DNA of 64,000 bases from Salticus scenicus (Eukaryota; Arthropoda; Arachnida; Araneae; Salticidae): NCBI GenBank assembly GCA_963930645.1, contig OZ005657.1, forward strand, positions 46,405,153 to 46,469,152, read 5' to 3'. The position numbers and the translations under genes are program-made. Shown in pieces: positions 1 to 12,013 of the stretch (position 1 is its first letter; each line of letters begins with the position of its first letter). Under the pieces are notes generated by a model. It saw only the letters and a list, made by a program, of their open reading frames with translations. It searched no databases and was not told the origin of the DNA.

Positions 1-560
1 TGCACCTTAACAAAAATTAGTGCATGTCAACTTTTGGTGTGAACCGCTCAGCAGGTGGCGCTGCTACAGTGTTTTCTGCAATTACGAGGGAGGCTATATC
101 TCAGGTTCTATTGCGTTTTGTCAAAGAAAACTTAGTAAGTGAGAAAACCATTATAAGATATTATGCTTATTCAATTTGAATGCTTATCGACCAACATATT
201 TTGTACTATACAGCGATTTCCGCAATTTAAGGAATGGCTATATCTCAGAAACTACTGCACAGAATTGCACATAAATTTGTATGTAGATAGATGCATCTTA
301 ACAAAAATTAGTGCCCTCAACTTTTGGAGTAAACCGATTAACAGGTGACGCTGCTACACAGCGATTTCCACAATTTAATGGAAGGCTATGTCTCGGATTC
401 TATTGCGTATCATCAAACATAACTTGATATGTAAGAAGGCCACTATGAGACATTATGTTGACTCAACTTGGATGTTTATCGGTCAATAGGTGGCGCTCCT
501 ATGCTGCTAATTTCATCAATAAGTGATGGCTATATCTCAACGTTTGTGGCATGTAACTGT
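1..560 (+). repeat. Degenerate tandem array, unit about 145 bp (left edge)
   Basis: Recurring landmarks show the unit: GGTGGCGCTGCTAC near 54, GGTGACGCTGCTAC near 343 and GGTGGCGCTCCTATG near 488, each followed 30-50 bases later by GGCTATATCTCA or a near copy. A weaker unit lies around 190-260. The spacing is one or two times about 145 bp. The array runs off the window's left edge. The same unit reappears in the same orientation at 63440-63850. It has no sustained open frame, so the short ORFs here are incidental. Confidence 0.75.
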
Positions 561-616
561 ACGAAACTTGATATATGAGATAATCATTATAAAAACGCAT
601 TTTTTAAGATGTTATT

Positions 617-998
617 TCTGTACTGATAAGTATAAAGGATTTAAGTCCATATTCTTGATTTTTCAGGAGACGAAAAATAAAGTTAAACTAGCTAAAAACA
701 AATAAGAAGAATCGATTAGGAAAAAGGGATTATGTTGGTTTATACGCTTTATACCATTCAGTGATTGTCAATCTTCATTTAATAAAGGGAAAAATTTAAT
801 TAAGTGTTTTATACAAAGATTAATGCTAAATTTCTGACTTGAGTCTTTCTTTTACCAATGGATTTTCTCAAAGACTAAATGACATACACTTAAATCCTTT
901 ATACCAATCGATAGAGAATTTTTTTCTGGGTCTGACTATGTACTTAACTCAAAATCGACATTTTTGGACTTAAATCCTTTATACTTATCAATACAGAT
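617..998. mobile_element. MITE with 27-bp TIR, copy 1
   Basis: The ends form inverted repeats that begin CTGTACTGATAAGTATAAAG on the left and match the reverse complement of the right end, with one mismatch. The 380-bp interior is non-coding. A second copy in the opposite orientation lies at 49547-49927 and matches over its full length with scattered differences. That makes this a non-autonomous DNA transposon. No superfamily is assigned because the target duplication is unclear. Confidence 0.75.
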
Positions 999-2299
999 TT
1001 ATAGGCGATAAAACTGTATTTCTTTGGCTACTTAGTGTTAGATTTCCTTAAGATGAAAAGGATTTGCATTTATCATGTTAAATAATTTTAATAAATAATA
1101 GATTTAATAAATTATTCGCACTTAGTGAATTTGTACAGTAAAATATAGAAGAAAGTCTTGTGGTGGCCACAACATACTATTTTTTCTTGCGATTCGGGTT
1201 TAGGTCAAGTTGACTAAATTTTTTTCTGCGTGTCGGGTTTTGTTTTCAAGAGGTTGAGAGATTTCAAAACACCTATTAAAAGATTTTATCATAATAAGCA
1301 GAAATTTGTTTGGTATAATTTTAACCTCTTTCCCTTACATACAAACAAACAATGACTTTTATTTATATTAAGATTAATGAAAGCAAAATAAAAAATCAAT
1401 TTATTAAGAATTGCAAATGTACAAATACATTCATTAAAGCACGGGCAAATTCTTTTCTTTCTTTCTTTTTTTTTTTCTTTTGTGTGCGTGTGTATCTATA
1501 TATATCTATAATATTAAACCTTTTGAAACATTGTACAAAAGGAAATATAAGTGCTGAAATATATCTCATTAGGAAAGTGAAAATTTAAATAAAACGAAAA
1601 AGAAATAATTAGAATTCAAATAATAAAAGCATATAATATACCTAATACGTCTTCATGGGCATCGGTTGATTATTGTATGCAAAATTAGACGAATTTCTGT
1701 AAATCTGTTTATATATATATATATATATAGATAGATAGATAGGGAGGCGTGTGTTATAGTTAATCAACAAAACTTTAGATTTATAGAAGTTTAAATATCT
1801 TGAAAGAATTTATAAAGAGACATCAACTTACAGTTCAGTTATTAATACACAATAATTAGTCATGTACGTCTTATTCATTTGAGAAGAAAAAAAGAAAAGA
1901 CAGAAAGACAGAAAGAAAGAGAATATTTGTCATTATTTAGTGTAAATGCGCTTAGCTAATCGAACTTAATAAATACATCATATTGAAATAAATAACATAC
2001 GGTAAAATACTTATACATATATATATTGTATATTGAATAATTTAATTCCTTTGTAACACTCAGCAAATGAAAGATATATATTAGTAAACATAATATTTCT
2101 TAAATGCATCGACTAACATTTACCAATACAGGAAACGATCCTCTTTAAAGAATGCGGGGTAAGCAGCAAACGTTTCGGGGGACGTATAGCAAATTATTTT
2201 TCGGCTTTTATTGGGTAAAGCTGTTTACGAAAAGGAAGTCCTTAATGATATTTTTTTGCACCTGGTCAGCTGTCACAACTTTCAAACTGTGCTATATGG
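999..2299. other. Intergenic, AT-rich, no gene seen
   Basis: The stretch contains a T-rich run near 1467, an (AT)n/(GATA)n microsatellite at about 1711-1742 and a GAAA-rich tract near 1886-1920. The ORF 1352-1588 is low-complexity and shows no family features. I see no gene or RNA. Confidence 0.6.
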
Positions 2300-2448
2300 G
2301 ATGTAGCCAACCTTTTCAGAGTATTTTTCTTCTTATTTAATCGTAATTGCATTTGCAAAATATTACTTTAAAAATTTACTGGTGTGAAAAAAAGGGCGGG
2401 ACTAACAACACTACAGAATATTAATTAGAATGTTGGCAAGCATGCTAT
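2300..2448. mobile_element. Partial hAT-like MITE (CTGCCAAC family)
   Basis: The interior (TATTTTTCTTCTTATTTAAT, then GGTGTGAAAAAAAGGGCGGG) and the right end (ATTAGAATGTTGGCAAGCAT) match the better preserved copy at 50116-50316. The left terminal repeat is eroded (ATGTAGCCAACC). It is non-coding. Confidence 0.6.
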
Positions 2449-2879
2449 TTTGTCAAAAAGAAGATATAAATTCAAAAAATTAAAACTCTACGATCAAAGA
2501 TAATACGATCATATAAACTTTATGTCTAAGAAGATTGCTACATCCTCTTCCCCCTCCCATTAATTTTTTATGAGCTTAATTATTCGACACTTTTAAAAGA
2601 AATAGTCAGATATTTTTTATTGGTTCTTCAAGTACAATCTTTGTGTCATAGCATATGACTTCAACCTATCAGTTGATACAAAAATAGAATCTTCTACATC
2701 AGACATGACTTTCAATTCAAAAATCCCTCGAAGTTCATGTATATGCACCATATCTTCTGATGCACTAGGTAGGGGCTTTTTTTGTATTTCCTTATCCTTA
2801 TTTTGCAAGACTATTAAAATAAATAATGCATTTTAGCTGAGAAAAATCTTGGGAAAAAATTTTACTATAATATTTTAAA
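2449..2879. other. Intergenic, no gene supported
   Basis: A 63-codon minus-strand frame (2617-2808) is the only notable feature. I do not recognise it, and it has no signal peptide, motif or splice context. Its position next to a pogo-like terminus could mean it is a relic of a transposase tail, but nothing in it proves that. Confidence 0.5.
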
Positions 2880-3042
2880 GTTAATCGCATGAAAAATTCG
2901 AATTATCCAAAATAAAATTCGAATTATCCACGATTTTTTAACATTATTTTAATACAAAATTCAAGGGACCGAGTAAAAAACTCGAATTATCCAGAATTTC
3001 GAATTAAACAAGTTCGAATTATCCAAGTTTCACTGTATACAT
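2880..3042. mobile_element. Pogo/Tigger-like MITE fragment
   Basis: The motif TTCGAATTATCC or close variants recurs four or five times. The segment ends in CCAAGTTTCACTGTA, which reads as a pogo/Tigger-type terminal repeat (CAGTGAAACTTGG) next to a TA. The left terminus is degraded. No transposase frame remains. Confidence 0.5.
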
Positions 3043-3847
3043 TTTTTTTTGCAATATTTCAACAATATTGTCTAATTTTCAATTGCAATCGGTTTTGCAA
3101 AAGGTCAGGGGTTTTGTTTTGTAAATTTGCAAGGGTGTTTGATATTGATTTACAAGCAATGTCTTGTATTTGGGTACGATATTGCATTGCAATCGGTTTT
3201 GCAAGCGGAAATGTTACGTTTAAATGTTAGTCAAAAACTTCAGACTTAGGTCCGGCGCACATTGAGACTCAGTCATCACGCGCGGAGAAATTTTCACATC
3301 CCTCAATTTTGTGAAGCATTGAAAAAACGGCAACAGCGCAAATTGGCCCATGCGCTGTTTTTCCTGACATTGGTCCGAGTGTTACTTGTGTTCGTCACGT
3401 CGCTTATTCCAAATCAAAATAGTATGGAAGTTTTTCTCTATCGTTCATGTAATTGCTTTTCTAGAACTTCATTTTTATACATGTATTCATGTTGTGAGAT
3501 GTATATGTATAGAAATCATATAAATGGTAACTAATGGGTGTGTAATAAAATAATGATACCCAACCAATATTTATATACCATATTATTTTATTAAAAAATA
3601 TCTTTCAAATTGAGAAATGCAACTCAATCATAACTTATTCCACTTTTAATTTGCAAGGAAAAATGTATTTTAATGAATGGATAACATTTAACTACAGGTT
3701 TTATACTCATTATAGAGGTTAAACAATTTTTAATCCATAATCCCTCATGTACAGTTTACAGGTACGAAAGTCCTGTTTTAGAGAAAAAAATTCTTAAACT
3801 TCTGGCGATAGTCTATATATTTGTGTGTTTTCTCCATGGTTTTATGA
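3043..3847. other. Intergenic; short duplicated motif, no gene
   Basis: A short segment containing TTGCAATCGGTTTTGCAA occurs twice (near 3080 and 3187). The 90-codon frame at 3262 is cysteine- and aromatic-rich but shows no domain, and I treat it as spurious. Confidence 0.5.
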
Positions 3848-4042
3848 GGGGCAGTGAAGATCTGCTCTCGAAGCTGGTAAACAGGAAGTGCCAGGTTCAA
3901 TATTAGGTTGTGCTCGACGACCTAGCCGTTCGAAGTTTTTGGTGTTTTTTCGAAACTTGTGTAAATACAGCTTAGAAAGACCTTGCACAAAGGACACACA
4001 ACTCCGTTCTAGGACCCTCATGTAGTCAATATGCCTTAACAC
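3848..4042 (+). mobile_element. tRNA-derived SINE, family 1
   Basis: The head resembles a tRNA, with a degenerate B-box (GGTTCAATATTAGG). A conserved body follows: a GTTCGAAGTTTTTGGTG block, a GTAAATACAGC block, and a tail ending GTAGTCAATATGCCTTAA. The same order of blocks is found at 20870, 24483, 27532, 29328 and 52892, which defines the family. The copy is diverged and non-coding. Confidence 0.65.
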
Positions 4043-5886
4043 CAACACCAATATACCTAGGATTTTATCGTACATTTTCGCATATATAAACTTAAAATTT
4101 TTTATAGAATTTTTATGTATGACATAATAAATTTAAACATGAGAATTTCAATACTTGCAACAATTGTTTTGAGTCGAAATAAAACCACGAAATTTCATCA
4201 GAAGAGTAAAGACGACACAAGTGCAGCAAACAATGTGGCTACTCGCCTGAAGTTTGTGATTTTGTTTTGGGATCAAAATAAGGCCACAAACCTTCGTTAG
4301 TTGAAAAGCCTTTGTTTTCTGCACTTGTGCCTATTTTGTTCGTCTGTGTTAAGTACCAGTACCATGTATTTATAATTTACCCGTAATTGCTTATTTTATA
4401 ATTAATTGCAATCGAAGTAACCTTTTTTACTGCAACCCATGGATTAAGAGTTTAGGATGTAATACGAATGCTATGGAAAAGTAGTAATTTTCATCTTACA
4501 GATAGAGGGCGAACAGATCTTGACAATCTACCAATCATTGCGTTTGTTTAAATTTGTAGCGGTTCATTGGTCGTTCTCGGAAATCGGATGATGACAGAAG
4601 CCGAAGGGGCGGGCTTTTACTTTCTTCCGATAAGTTTCAAAGATACTACACCAGGCGGCGATCGGATCGTTTTCCTCCACTCGGCTGAATTAACGTGGAA
4701 TAGAAAGCTCCGGTTTCCGCGCTGGCTGCCCTATCTTGTTTTTTATCCTAGAGATAGTCTTAATCCGTGCTGCAACCGTTCCTTAACTTAGGTTGTTGTT
4801 ATTAATCGCTCTCTCAACTAGCTACGCATCATGCTGTTATCTCAATGAACTTAATTTAATTTCATGTATGTTTATTTTATGCATTTTCCTCTACCCAAAT
4901 GCACCTATGTATGTAATTTGGTGTCAGAGTAAAAGTTAGGTTCATATTCTACAGTTTTGCGGCATTCCGAAACATTAACTGAAACAGCACGGCCATCGAT
5001 TTATAAAAATGAAACTGTTCTTCGCAGGTAACCACCCAGCAGAGGTCTCGTGTTCTCGAACAGGTCCTATTTTCATACTTTAAAATATCATTGTAAATAA
5101 TTCAAATTGTAGAAAAGATATCAAATAAATTATTCTCAATTATTAATCCTTATATATTGATTATTACTGACAGAAATTTGCAAAATTTTTGTCAATGATT
5201 ATATTAGGAAATAAGAAAAAATATATAAGAAATTTCCACTAAATAGTTATTTACAGGTGTATTCAACCCTACTTGAATTAGTCACACTCGAATCAATTAC
5301 CACAATTCTTCACATATTTAATCTATTTTTGTTTTGTTTGTTTTGATAGAAACAGTTTAAAAGTTCTAAAGTCATATTTTGGTTTAGAAGTATTGTTACA
5401 AAAAAATTATACTTTATTCTATGCTTTAGGTCATGCTACTTAATTTTATTTTTGTTTGGTTTCAACAGTAATTTCATTCTTTCTTACTTCCCTTGTTAGT
5501 CTACAAAAAGCTTAACAGACTTCTTTTCTTTCTTCAATGATTTTTTTCCCAACAACTATGTAATTCAATAACTAAACAGCATATGATTAAAAGATAAATT
5601 TGAAGGTTAATAATACTGAATTGTATTTTTCAACTTGCTTCACACATCTTATGAAATATCAGACAAACATATCCGCTATTTACCTAATTATATCTCACTT
5701 AAGATAAATTTCATTTTGACTTTGAAAAAACCCAACTGATTTCGAAGCAAATCAGTAATAAATAAATAAGTAAATAAATAATAAAATTTAAAAAGTCTGT
5801 TACGTCAGACATACTTTTTTCTTTTGTGGTGTGCGAAATTTTCATAAATATGAGTCATAAGATAGCAAATTTATGAACGAATTATA
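4043..5886. other. Intergenic downstream of the minus-strand TULIP gene
   Basis: Mostly AT-rich. A GC-richer patch at about 4555-4790 holds a 74-codon frame without recognisable motifs and could be a repeat relic. I see no exon with splice sites. Confidence 0.5.
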
Positions 5887-5892
5887 TTTATT
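5887..5892 (-). terminator. Likely polyadenylation signal (AATAAA on minus)
   Basis: TTTATT on the plus strand reads AATAAA on the minus strand, about 105 bp past the stop codon of the terminal exon at 5997-6280. The distance suits a short 3' UTR. In AT-rich DNA the hexamer is common, so the position is the main support. Confidence 0.45.
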
Positions 5893-5996
5893 CTCGTGTA
5901 AATAAATATGGAGATAAAAACTTGTAACACAAAAAACATGATATTATAGTACAATCAATTCGTTACACAATATAATACAACCAATATGTCCTACAT

Positions 5997-6280
5997 TTAA
6001 AAATATCCAAGCTGTGGTAACTGATATTGTTCTAACAAATTACCAGCTGCTGTGGCAACACCATTTTCCAAAGCGTCGATGATCTTTCCTCTGGAATTCT
6101 TTGCTACTGCATTAGCTATGAGCTTTAACAGCCAGTTGAGAATAACACTCATTCCGGTAATTTTCTTTATCTTATACTGTCCCAAGTGAGTAACTTTGAA
6201 AGATTCAAGCTTGGCTCGTCCATCTTTTCCTGTAATAATCATTCGAACCGCTAAATGCTCAACAGATACGGTAGCATGCC
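5997..6280 (-). CDS. Terminal exon, group-7 allergen-like TULIP lipid-binding protein
   Basis: This is the last coding exon of a minus-strand gene. The acceptor reads TTAATCTAG with the exon starting GGCATGC at 6280. The preceding exon (12873-13154) ends with one base of a codon and this one supplies two, so the frame joins to a glycine codon. It then encodes 93 residues to TAA at 5999-5997. The start of the protein is not here: the methionine at 6242 is internal. The translation has an alternating hydrophobic strand (ATVSVEHLAVRMIITG), a charged turn, then a long amphipathic region (SVILNWLLKLIANAV... to ALENGVATAAGNLLEQYQ). This order of late beta-strand, then C-terminal helices, fits the second half of group-7 mite allergen proteins, which fold like BPI/TULIP domains and bind lipid-like ligands in secretions. 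The family call is from pattern recognition, not a database search. Confidence 0.65.
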
Positions 6281-6421
6281 CTAGATTAACGAAAAAAATA
6301 TTTATAGAATATATTTTAATATTTCATGCTAAAAAAAGTTTCATGTAATATTTTGCACAAATAAGTAGTTTTTCATTTTCTCTTTTTAGTTCCATGTCAT
6401 ACTATAGGTATGGAAAACGTA

Positions 6422-6634
6422 CAGTCGGTAACAAAAGTCTCCGAACACTAGCAAAAATTTCTATGTAAAAAAAGTACACTTAATACAGTTTTATTAAATA
6501 AATCCTTGTCGATTCCTGTTCTTAGTCAGTCTAAAAACAGGATTCGACAAGGATTTATTTAACAAAACTGTATTAAGTATTCCTTTTTTATATAGAAATT
6601 TTTGCTAGTGTTCGGAGACTTTTATTACAGACTG
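6422..6634. mobile_element. Mariner-type hairpin MITE, copy 1
   Basis: This 213-bp element is almost a perfect inverted repeat and starts CAGTCGGTAACAAAAGTCTC. It is flanked by TA on both sides (6420-6421 and 6635-6636), the Tc1/mariner target. It is non-coding. Copies 2-4 are at 9031, 11756 and 23235. Confidence 0.85.
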
Positions 6635-6837
6635 TAGGTAATCGGGAAAATTTTCGACATCAGTTTTTTCATGTTTTTACACGTTGTGAAGTGTGAAGAA
6701 TCCAAAATCCCAAAATTGGTATGATGTCCATCTATAGGGTATCAGTGTGTTAGTTTGTTAATGCGTAAGTGGGTTAGTTTGTTAATCTGCGTACACGATA
6801 TCTTAAGAAGAAATGGTCGCAGAGAGGTAAGATCAGT

Positions 6838-7165
6838 TTTAAAATAACACTTATGAACTGGAAAAAATGTTGATATTGGTTTTCAACATTCTAATATGGA
6901 AACTTCATAAGTTATTAGAAATTTATGATTTTCTTAACATTGAAGAATAAGGGAAAATTTCGCATAAACGTGTATAATGAGGATTTTTTTCATCGCAAAG
7001 ATATTGGACAAGCTTTAAAATATCATTTATGATGCTGATATCAACAACATTAACTATGGATATTCTATTTTGCAAACTTCGTAAATTATTCAAAATTTAC
7101 GAGTTTCTTAACATGGGAGAATAAGGAAAAATTTCGCATAAACGTGTATTATGAAAATTATCGGA
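6838..7165 (+). repeat. Two-unit tandem duplication, period about 174 bp
   Basis: AAATTTCGCATAAACGTGTA occurs at about 6955 and 7129. It is preceded in both units by an ACTTATGA/ATTTATGA block and a TTCTTAACAT block. The two units are diverged. No coding function is visible. Confidence 0.6.
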
Positions 7166-7736
7166 TTGTAAATACTATAAAGTTGCATGAAAACTGAAAT
7201 ATATATTCATCCTAATGAATTTAGTTAGCAATTTAGGCTAAGGTAAATGTATCGAAGCGGAGTTAATGTAGCCTATTGGATGGGGTATATCATTCTGTGA
7301 CTGTGCCGACTGATCGGTAAACTCCATTTCTCTTAAAACGAATGTAGTATGCCCTCCTATAAGTAGAAATTTATGAGAACAAGTATATGATAGAGAACTG
7401 CCCAGAATCCACCTATGCCAACTAGTTTTAAGATTAAATTATTTTCTTGAAATTGTAGTCAGAAAATTAAGTTTTAGAATGATATCAGATTGTATAATAA
7501 GAATGAGCTTGAAAATTAAAATCTTAATAATGAAAAGGAAGGTATCTAAGACCTCGTTCTTTGCAAAATTTTTTATAAATAGTTATTTCAATTTTAAAAG
7601 ATTTTATCTTGAATCAGTGCAAGACAAACAACAATAGATTTCTATTATTGTTATTGCTCGGCCAGCTGGAGAAGAGCTGCCATCTAAGAGGCGACAATGT
7701 AGCGGCGACTCCAAGTGGTATCACGTTAAAATATTA
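7166..7736. other. Intronic, no gene seen
   Basis: AT-rich sequence with a GC-richer segment at 7640-7725, directly left of the mariner insertion. The matching GC-richer segment at 8755-8880 on its right side may be the rest of the repeat that the mariner element entered. Confidence 0.4.
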
Positions 7737-8685
7737 CAGAGGCTGTTCGTACATTTTTTAGACGATTTTATTTCGCAATAAGAAAAAATCGTTTGCATGG
7801 AGAATTTTATTTTCACAACAGTTATATTTTTGGAAGTTTTATTTATCTTCTGATATTTAGAATTTTTGTTTAGATGCAAAAATGCGCTTTTAAAAAGGCA
7901 GTGGTTGGAAGGATACGTTTCCGTACTTTCCAAGGAGAGTTTTTAGTGAAATCTTTATGAAAAGAATTTATCAGGAGAAAAATGGAAAAATGTCGCAACA
8001 ATAGATGAATCTTGGGTCTATTTAAGTGGTTGCAATAAAAAAAGATCAATTTATTATCACAAAAGTGGAGAAATTTTTTTTTGCATACATGGTTCAAAGA
8101 ATCAAAAGAAAGTTTTTCTAAAGGATTTATGATTGTCACTGGTTTTTCATACAAGCGCAAGATAAAAGCAAAAAAAGGTGACAAAAATGTCAAAATCAGC
8201 TCTAAATACTATCAAGAACATATTTTAATTCCAATTTTTAAAAATGAAAATCCAGATCTTTATCCACAATGCTATCAATCCGTTGAACTGTATCAAGACA
8301 AAACAAGCAGCCACACATCACAATCCGCAATTGCTTTTCTAGAAAAAAAATGGAACAAAAATCGGGAATTAAAACCATACCCTTCACTGATATTCCTGCT
8401 AAATCTCCTGATGTATCAGTGTTGGATTTTTGTGTTTTTCGACTCTTAAAATCAGCATTATCCAAACACCGACCTACAACGCTTTGTGGACTTTAGAAAG
8501 CCGTTCAAGAGAAAAATATACCTCTTCCGATATTATAAAAAAACATTATTATCATAGAAATTACGATGTAGAATGATAGTTAAGAACAAGGGCTATCAAA
8601 CTGAACAAATAAAACACGAAATATGAGTGAAATTGTTTCAGTACACTCCATCAAAATTGTCTAAAAAATGTGCGAACAGCCTCTG
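7737..8685 (+). mobile_element. Decayed mariner-like DNA transposon
   Basis: The 949-bp element is flanked by TA (7735-7736 and 8686-8687). Its inverted terminal repeats start CAGAGGCTGTTCGTACATTT on the left; the right end matches with about two mismatches. The interior holds the remnants of a transposase, and the N-terminal DNA-binding half is missing. It lies in the intron of the minus-strand TULIP gene, in antisense orientation to it. Confidence 0.85.
7930..8505 (+). pseudogene. Mariner-like transposase remnant
   Basis: Pieces of a DDxD transposase are readable in shifting frames. The first catalytic aspartate lies in ATIDESWVYL at about 8003-8032. The second is in YQDKTSSHTS, within the 122-codon frame at 8081-8446. 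The third is in PAKSPDVSVLDFCVF, in another frame at about 8395-8440. Frameshifts and stop codons separate these blocks, and the helix-turn-helix N-terminus has been lost. It cannot encode an active enzyme. The order and spacing of motifs fit the Tc1/mariner superfamily. Confidence 0.8.
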
Positions 8686-8687
8686 TA

Positions 8688-9028
8688 AAAGGATAAAAGT
8701 TGTTTTAAGTTGCTTCAATCAAGGAATTTTTCTACAATAAAGTAATATTGTCGTCAGCAGTCGCCTGTATAAACCTACTAAAACGTGACTAGGACGTCAT
8801 TTCTCCTCTTCATTCATGCGACCCTGCATCTAGAGCAGGAAGTGGAGCTCTCAATCTCCTATCACCTCAAATTGTCACAACTCCTGATGTTTCGTGTAAT
8901 AACGGTTTAGAAAAATTTCAGATGAAGGGTAAAAATTCCAGACGATTATTAAGCATAATAATTATTAAGTAAATAAAATTAAAATTGCATTTTAGCAGTC
9001 CCTCTGAAAAACGTCAGTACGTGTAATA
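8688..9028. other. Intronic, no gene seen
   Basis: The stretch holds a GC-richer segment (8755-8880) with no open frame and AT-rich sequence beyond it. Confidence 0.4.
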
Positions 9029-9030
9029 TA

Positions 9031-9243
9031 CAGTCGGTAACAAAAGTGTCCGAACACTAGCAAAAATTCCTATGTAAAAAAAGTACACTTCATACGATTT
9101 TGTTAAATAAATCCTTGTCGAATCCTGTTCTTAGTCAGTGTAAGAACATGATTCGATAAGGATTTATTTAACAAAACCGTATGAAGTGTATCTTTTTTAC
9201 ATAGGAATTTTTGCTAGTGTTCGGACACTTTTGTTACCGACTG
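9031..9243. mobile_element. Mariner-type hairpin MITE, copy 2
   Basis: The copy is 213 bp, flanked by TA (9029-9030 and 9244-9245), and is a near-perfect inverted repeat from CAGTCGGTAACAAAAGTGTC inward. It is the best preserved of the four copies. Confidence 0.9.
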
Positions 9244-9245
9244 TA

Positions 9246-10671
9246 ATTTTATTCGCATCCTGTCAAGCATGTGATTGGATAAGCCTCAAGTGAAAATATC
9301 TATTGCACGATTTTCTCTATATTCAACTGAAGTTAAAATAAATCTTAATTTTGGACCATAATATATGTTTGTATATAATGGCATCAAAAGAAATAGTGTA
9401 TAATAATTTTCTAATAAAATTTCATGAAAATTTAAAATGTTTGAAAAATTTCTGTTCACTAATTTGCACCAGTAAATTTCATAACGTGAAGAGATGAATA
9501 ACGAAGAAAGTTTTAGAATTAAGCATGAGTTTCATTTTTAAAATTTAACTATTGATTTAAAATTTTACGAATACATTAACTTTTGTGCGTTTGCTTATCA
9601 CTTGTTTTCAATTGAAAAAATTTAAACTAATGCTATTTTTAAAGGTAACAATTGGGCCTTTAATATGTTCGGAAAATAGTATTGTGAAGGATTATTTTTA
9701 CTTACTTTTTGACAGCTTAAGTGTATATATACTCTTAAAATAATGCTTAAGCAGGTTAACTAACCTAATTCAACTACTTCTGTTTTGGGGGGGGGGGGGG
9801 ATCAGAAAATAGAAAACAAATCAAACTTTTGCACTAGCCTGAAAGCCTTTAAACTAATTTTTAAGTTTTATAATCTGTTTATGAGACATATTGCTAAGAA
9901 ATATAGTGTGGGCAAAAAGTTCCTGACAAATTTTTAAACTTTAATACGAAATCAAGTAATTGATGTACGAGAGTGTAGTTTGTACTACAATGCTTCTTAC
10001 GATGAAAAATTTTGTAAAAGAAAAATAGAATAAATAGTTATATTTTTGCTCTTAGGTGTCGCCGCAATTTAAAAACGGAATAAAAGCATAAAACATGTAA
10101 GGAAAGCAATTAAAGAGCATTTATTTTGTGAAATTCATAACAGTATTCTATTATGCATGCTTTTTATAGCTTAAATCATATTCTGACGGTTATCCAATTC
10201 AATCCACATCTACGCTAGCCTTGATTGTGAAAAGGTCTGGATTACAGATATTTTTTGCACACTATCTTTCCAAAAATGACCTGACACTTTCGAATTCAGA
10301 CGTCTTTTCAAATATCTCAAAAAGTACTAGATGAATCACTTTGAAACATCAGGAGTGTGAAGAACATCTTATACCTCCAGTATTTCAATGAGAATTTTGC
10401 CCTAAACGTAATAGCGGGAGCAGTAAAAAATTAAATGAAATGAAAATATTTAGGATCATCTTGTAAAAAGTAATGTTAGATATGCAATCTGGTTATAGCA
10501 TGTGATTATGAGTCTCCTTCTCATTATTTATATAAATTTTTGTGAGGGTACCACATATATTCATGGAAATATAACGGTTTCATTAAAAAAAATGCAAAAA
10601 AAAAAAAAAAAAAAATGTCAGCTTTTTAGTTATAATAAGCAAGGTATTAAACCCAGTGCAAAGCCAGCCTT
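9246..10671. other. Intronic, no gene seen
   Basis: AT-rich sequence with a G run near 9787 and an A run near 10595. ORF 10502-10735 is low-complexity over the poly(A) run and runs into the palindrome. I see nothing functional. Confidence 0.5.
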
Positions 10672-11335
10672 TTCCATGAAATTTGACGTACAACATCAGA
10701 CACAACATACTGCAATCAGAATACAAAAATATTGAACACATAATGAAATATGAGCACTTTTACTAAATAATTTTTAACTGCACATGAGCAAGCTTTAGCA
10801 AAATTTCATTTGTATAATTCAATAGCCAAATGTATTGAGCTACTTATATGAAAACCCCCAAACAAGTGTCATATAAATTCAAAATGTACTCGATAGAATT
10901 AACTGCTTTTCAGTTTCTCTCTCTTTCTCTCCCTCTCTCAAAAAAAAAAAAAAAAAAAAATCAAAACTATAAGGGGTTATACTCACATTTTTGTTTTGAT
11001 TCAATCAATGGTAATACAATGTTCGTTGATTGTAAATAAATATTGATAAAACCCCTTATCATTTTCCTTACTTTTGAAAAGAACTGAAATTCAGTTCATT
11101 TTATCATGTGTAACTTTTTGAATTTACACAGTATTTGTTTGGAGTTTTCATATAAGTAGCTCAAAACATTTGGCTATTAAATTATGCAAACGAAATTTCT
11201 CCAAAGGTTGCGCATGCACAGTTAAAAATTATTTACTAAAAGTGCTCATATTTCATTAGATATTTCATATTTTTTGCATTCTGATTACTGTATGCTATGT
11301 CTAATGCTGTACATCAAATTTCCTGAAAGAAGTTT
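10672..11335. repeat. Large imperfect palindrome (about 330-bp arms)
   Basis: The left arm, from GAAATTTGACGTACAACATC through ATAAGGGGTT, is repeated in reverse complement in the right arm, ending GTACATCAAATTTCC. Arms are roughly 80-85% alike by eye. The centre holds CT-rich and poly(A) sequence. A diverged relative with the same order of blocks lies at 59500-60110. It looks like a foldback (long-TIR) element. Its outer ends and target duplication are not clear. Confidence 0.7.
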
Positions 11336-11724
11336 TAAATTCGAGGATCGAAGTAGTCATAGCAAAACTAAAGAAGCGTTATATAGATTAAAAAAGATAA
11401 TTTACAGCGCCATCTATGAGTAAAGTTTGGAACATTTTTTTCCTGCTTAAACCAAATTTTTCACCCTAAGAAGACTTGAAGTGCAAACCGTATTCGAGTA
11501 CTCCACTTACTTGATTATATATTAGAGTTTAAAATGTGTAAGGTATTTTTGGCTATCCTGTAATAGTCAAGTAATTTGTTTTCATCAAGCATGGAAAAAT
11601 TCACTTAATATATACGTCTAAAAAATTTAAATTGTTATTACTACACAAGAGAGTTATAAGACATTGTCATCAGTCAGTAGATATATCACATATTTTATTG
11701 GTTTCAACAAAACTATAGACGCAT
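11336..11724. other. Intronic, no gene seen
   Basis: The segment includes TACAGCGCCATCTATGAGTAAAG near 11405, a motif that looks repeat-derived. I see no exon. Confidence 0.4.
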
Positions 11725-12013
11725 TTAACACGTTCACGACGGCGCATTTTGTTTACATAGTCTTCTCAAAAGTATCCGAGCACTAGCCAATAATTCCGAT
11801 ATCAAAAAAGTACACTTAAAACTGTTTTGTTCAATAAATGCTTGTCTAATCATGTTCTTAGACTGACTAAGAACATAACTCGACAAGGATTTATTTAACA
11901 AAGCAGTATTAAGGGTACTTTTTTGGACAGGGTTTATTGCTAGTGGTCGGATACTTTTGCTGCCGACTGTAGCTGTGACCCACCGGTGGGTCACGCCGGC
12001 GTGAACATGTTAA
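11725..12013. mobile_element. TTAA-flanked mini-MITE carrying a nested mariner MITE
   Basis: Both ends are TTAA. The terminal repeats read TTAACACGTTCACGACGGCG and, reversed, TTAACATGTTCACGCCGGCG. Next to the right end is a perfect 20-bp palindrome, GTGACCCACCGGTGGGTCAC. Without the nested mariner MITE (11756-11969) the element is only about 73 bp. TTAA targets are typical of piggyBac and some Kolobok elements. The superfamily is an inference. Confidence 0.75.
11756..11969. mobile_element. Mariner-type hairpin MITE, copy 3 (nested)
   Basis: The copy is 214 bp, flanked by TA (11754-11755 and 11970-11971), and related to copies at 6422, 9031 and 23235. Its left terminus is the most eroded of the four. 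It sits inside the TTAA mini-MITE, so it inserted later. Confidence 0.8.

Noticed and set aside
2617..2808. 63-codon minus-strand frame (HELRGIFELKVMSDVEDSIF) as a gene
   Set aside because: No splice context, signal or recognised family. It might be a transposase tail beside a pogo-like end, but the evidence is too weak.
4567..4791. 74-codon frame in a GC-richer patch as a host exon
   Set aside because: No domain, no clear splice sites and no paralogue in the window. GC-richer patches here are often repeat relics.
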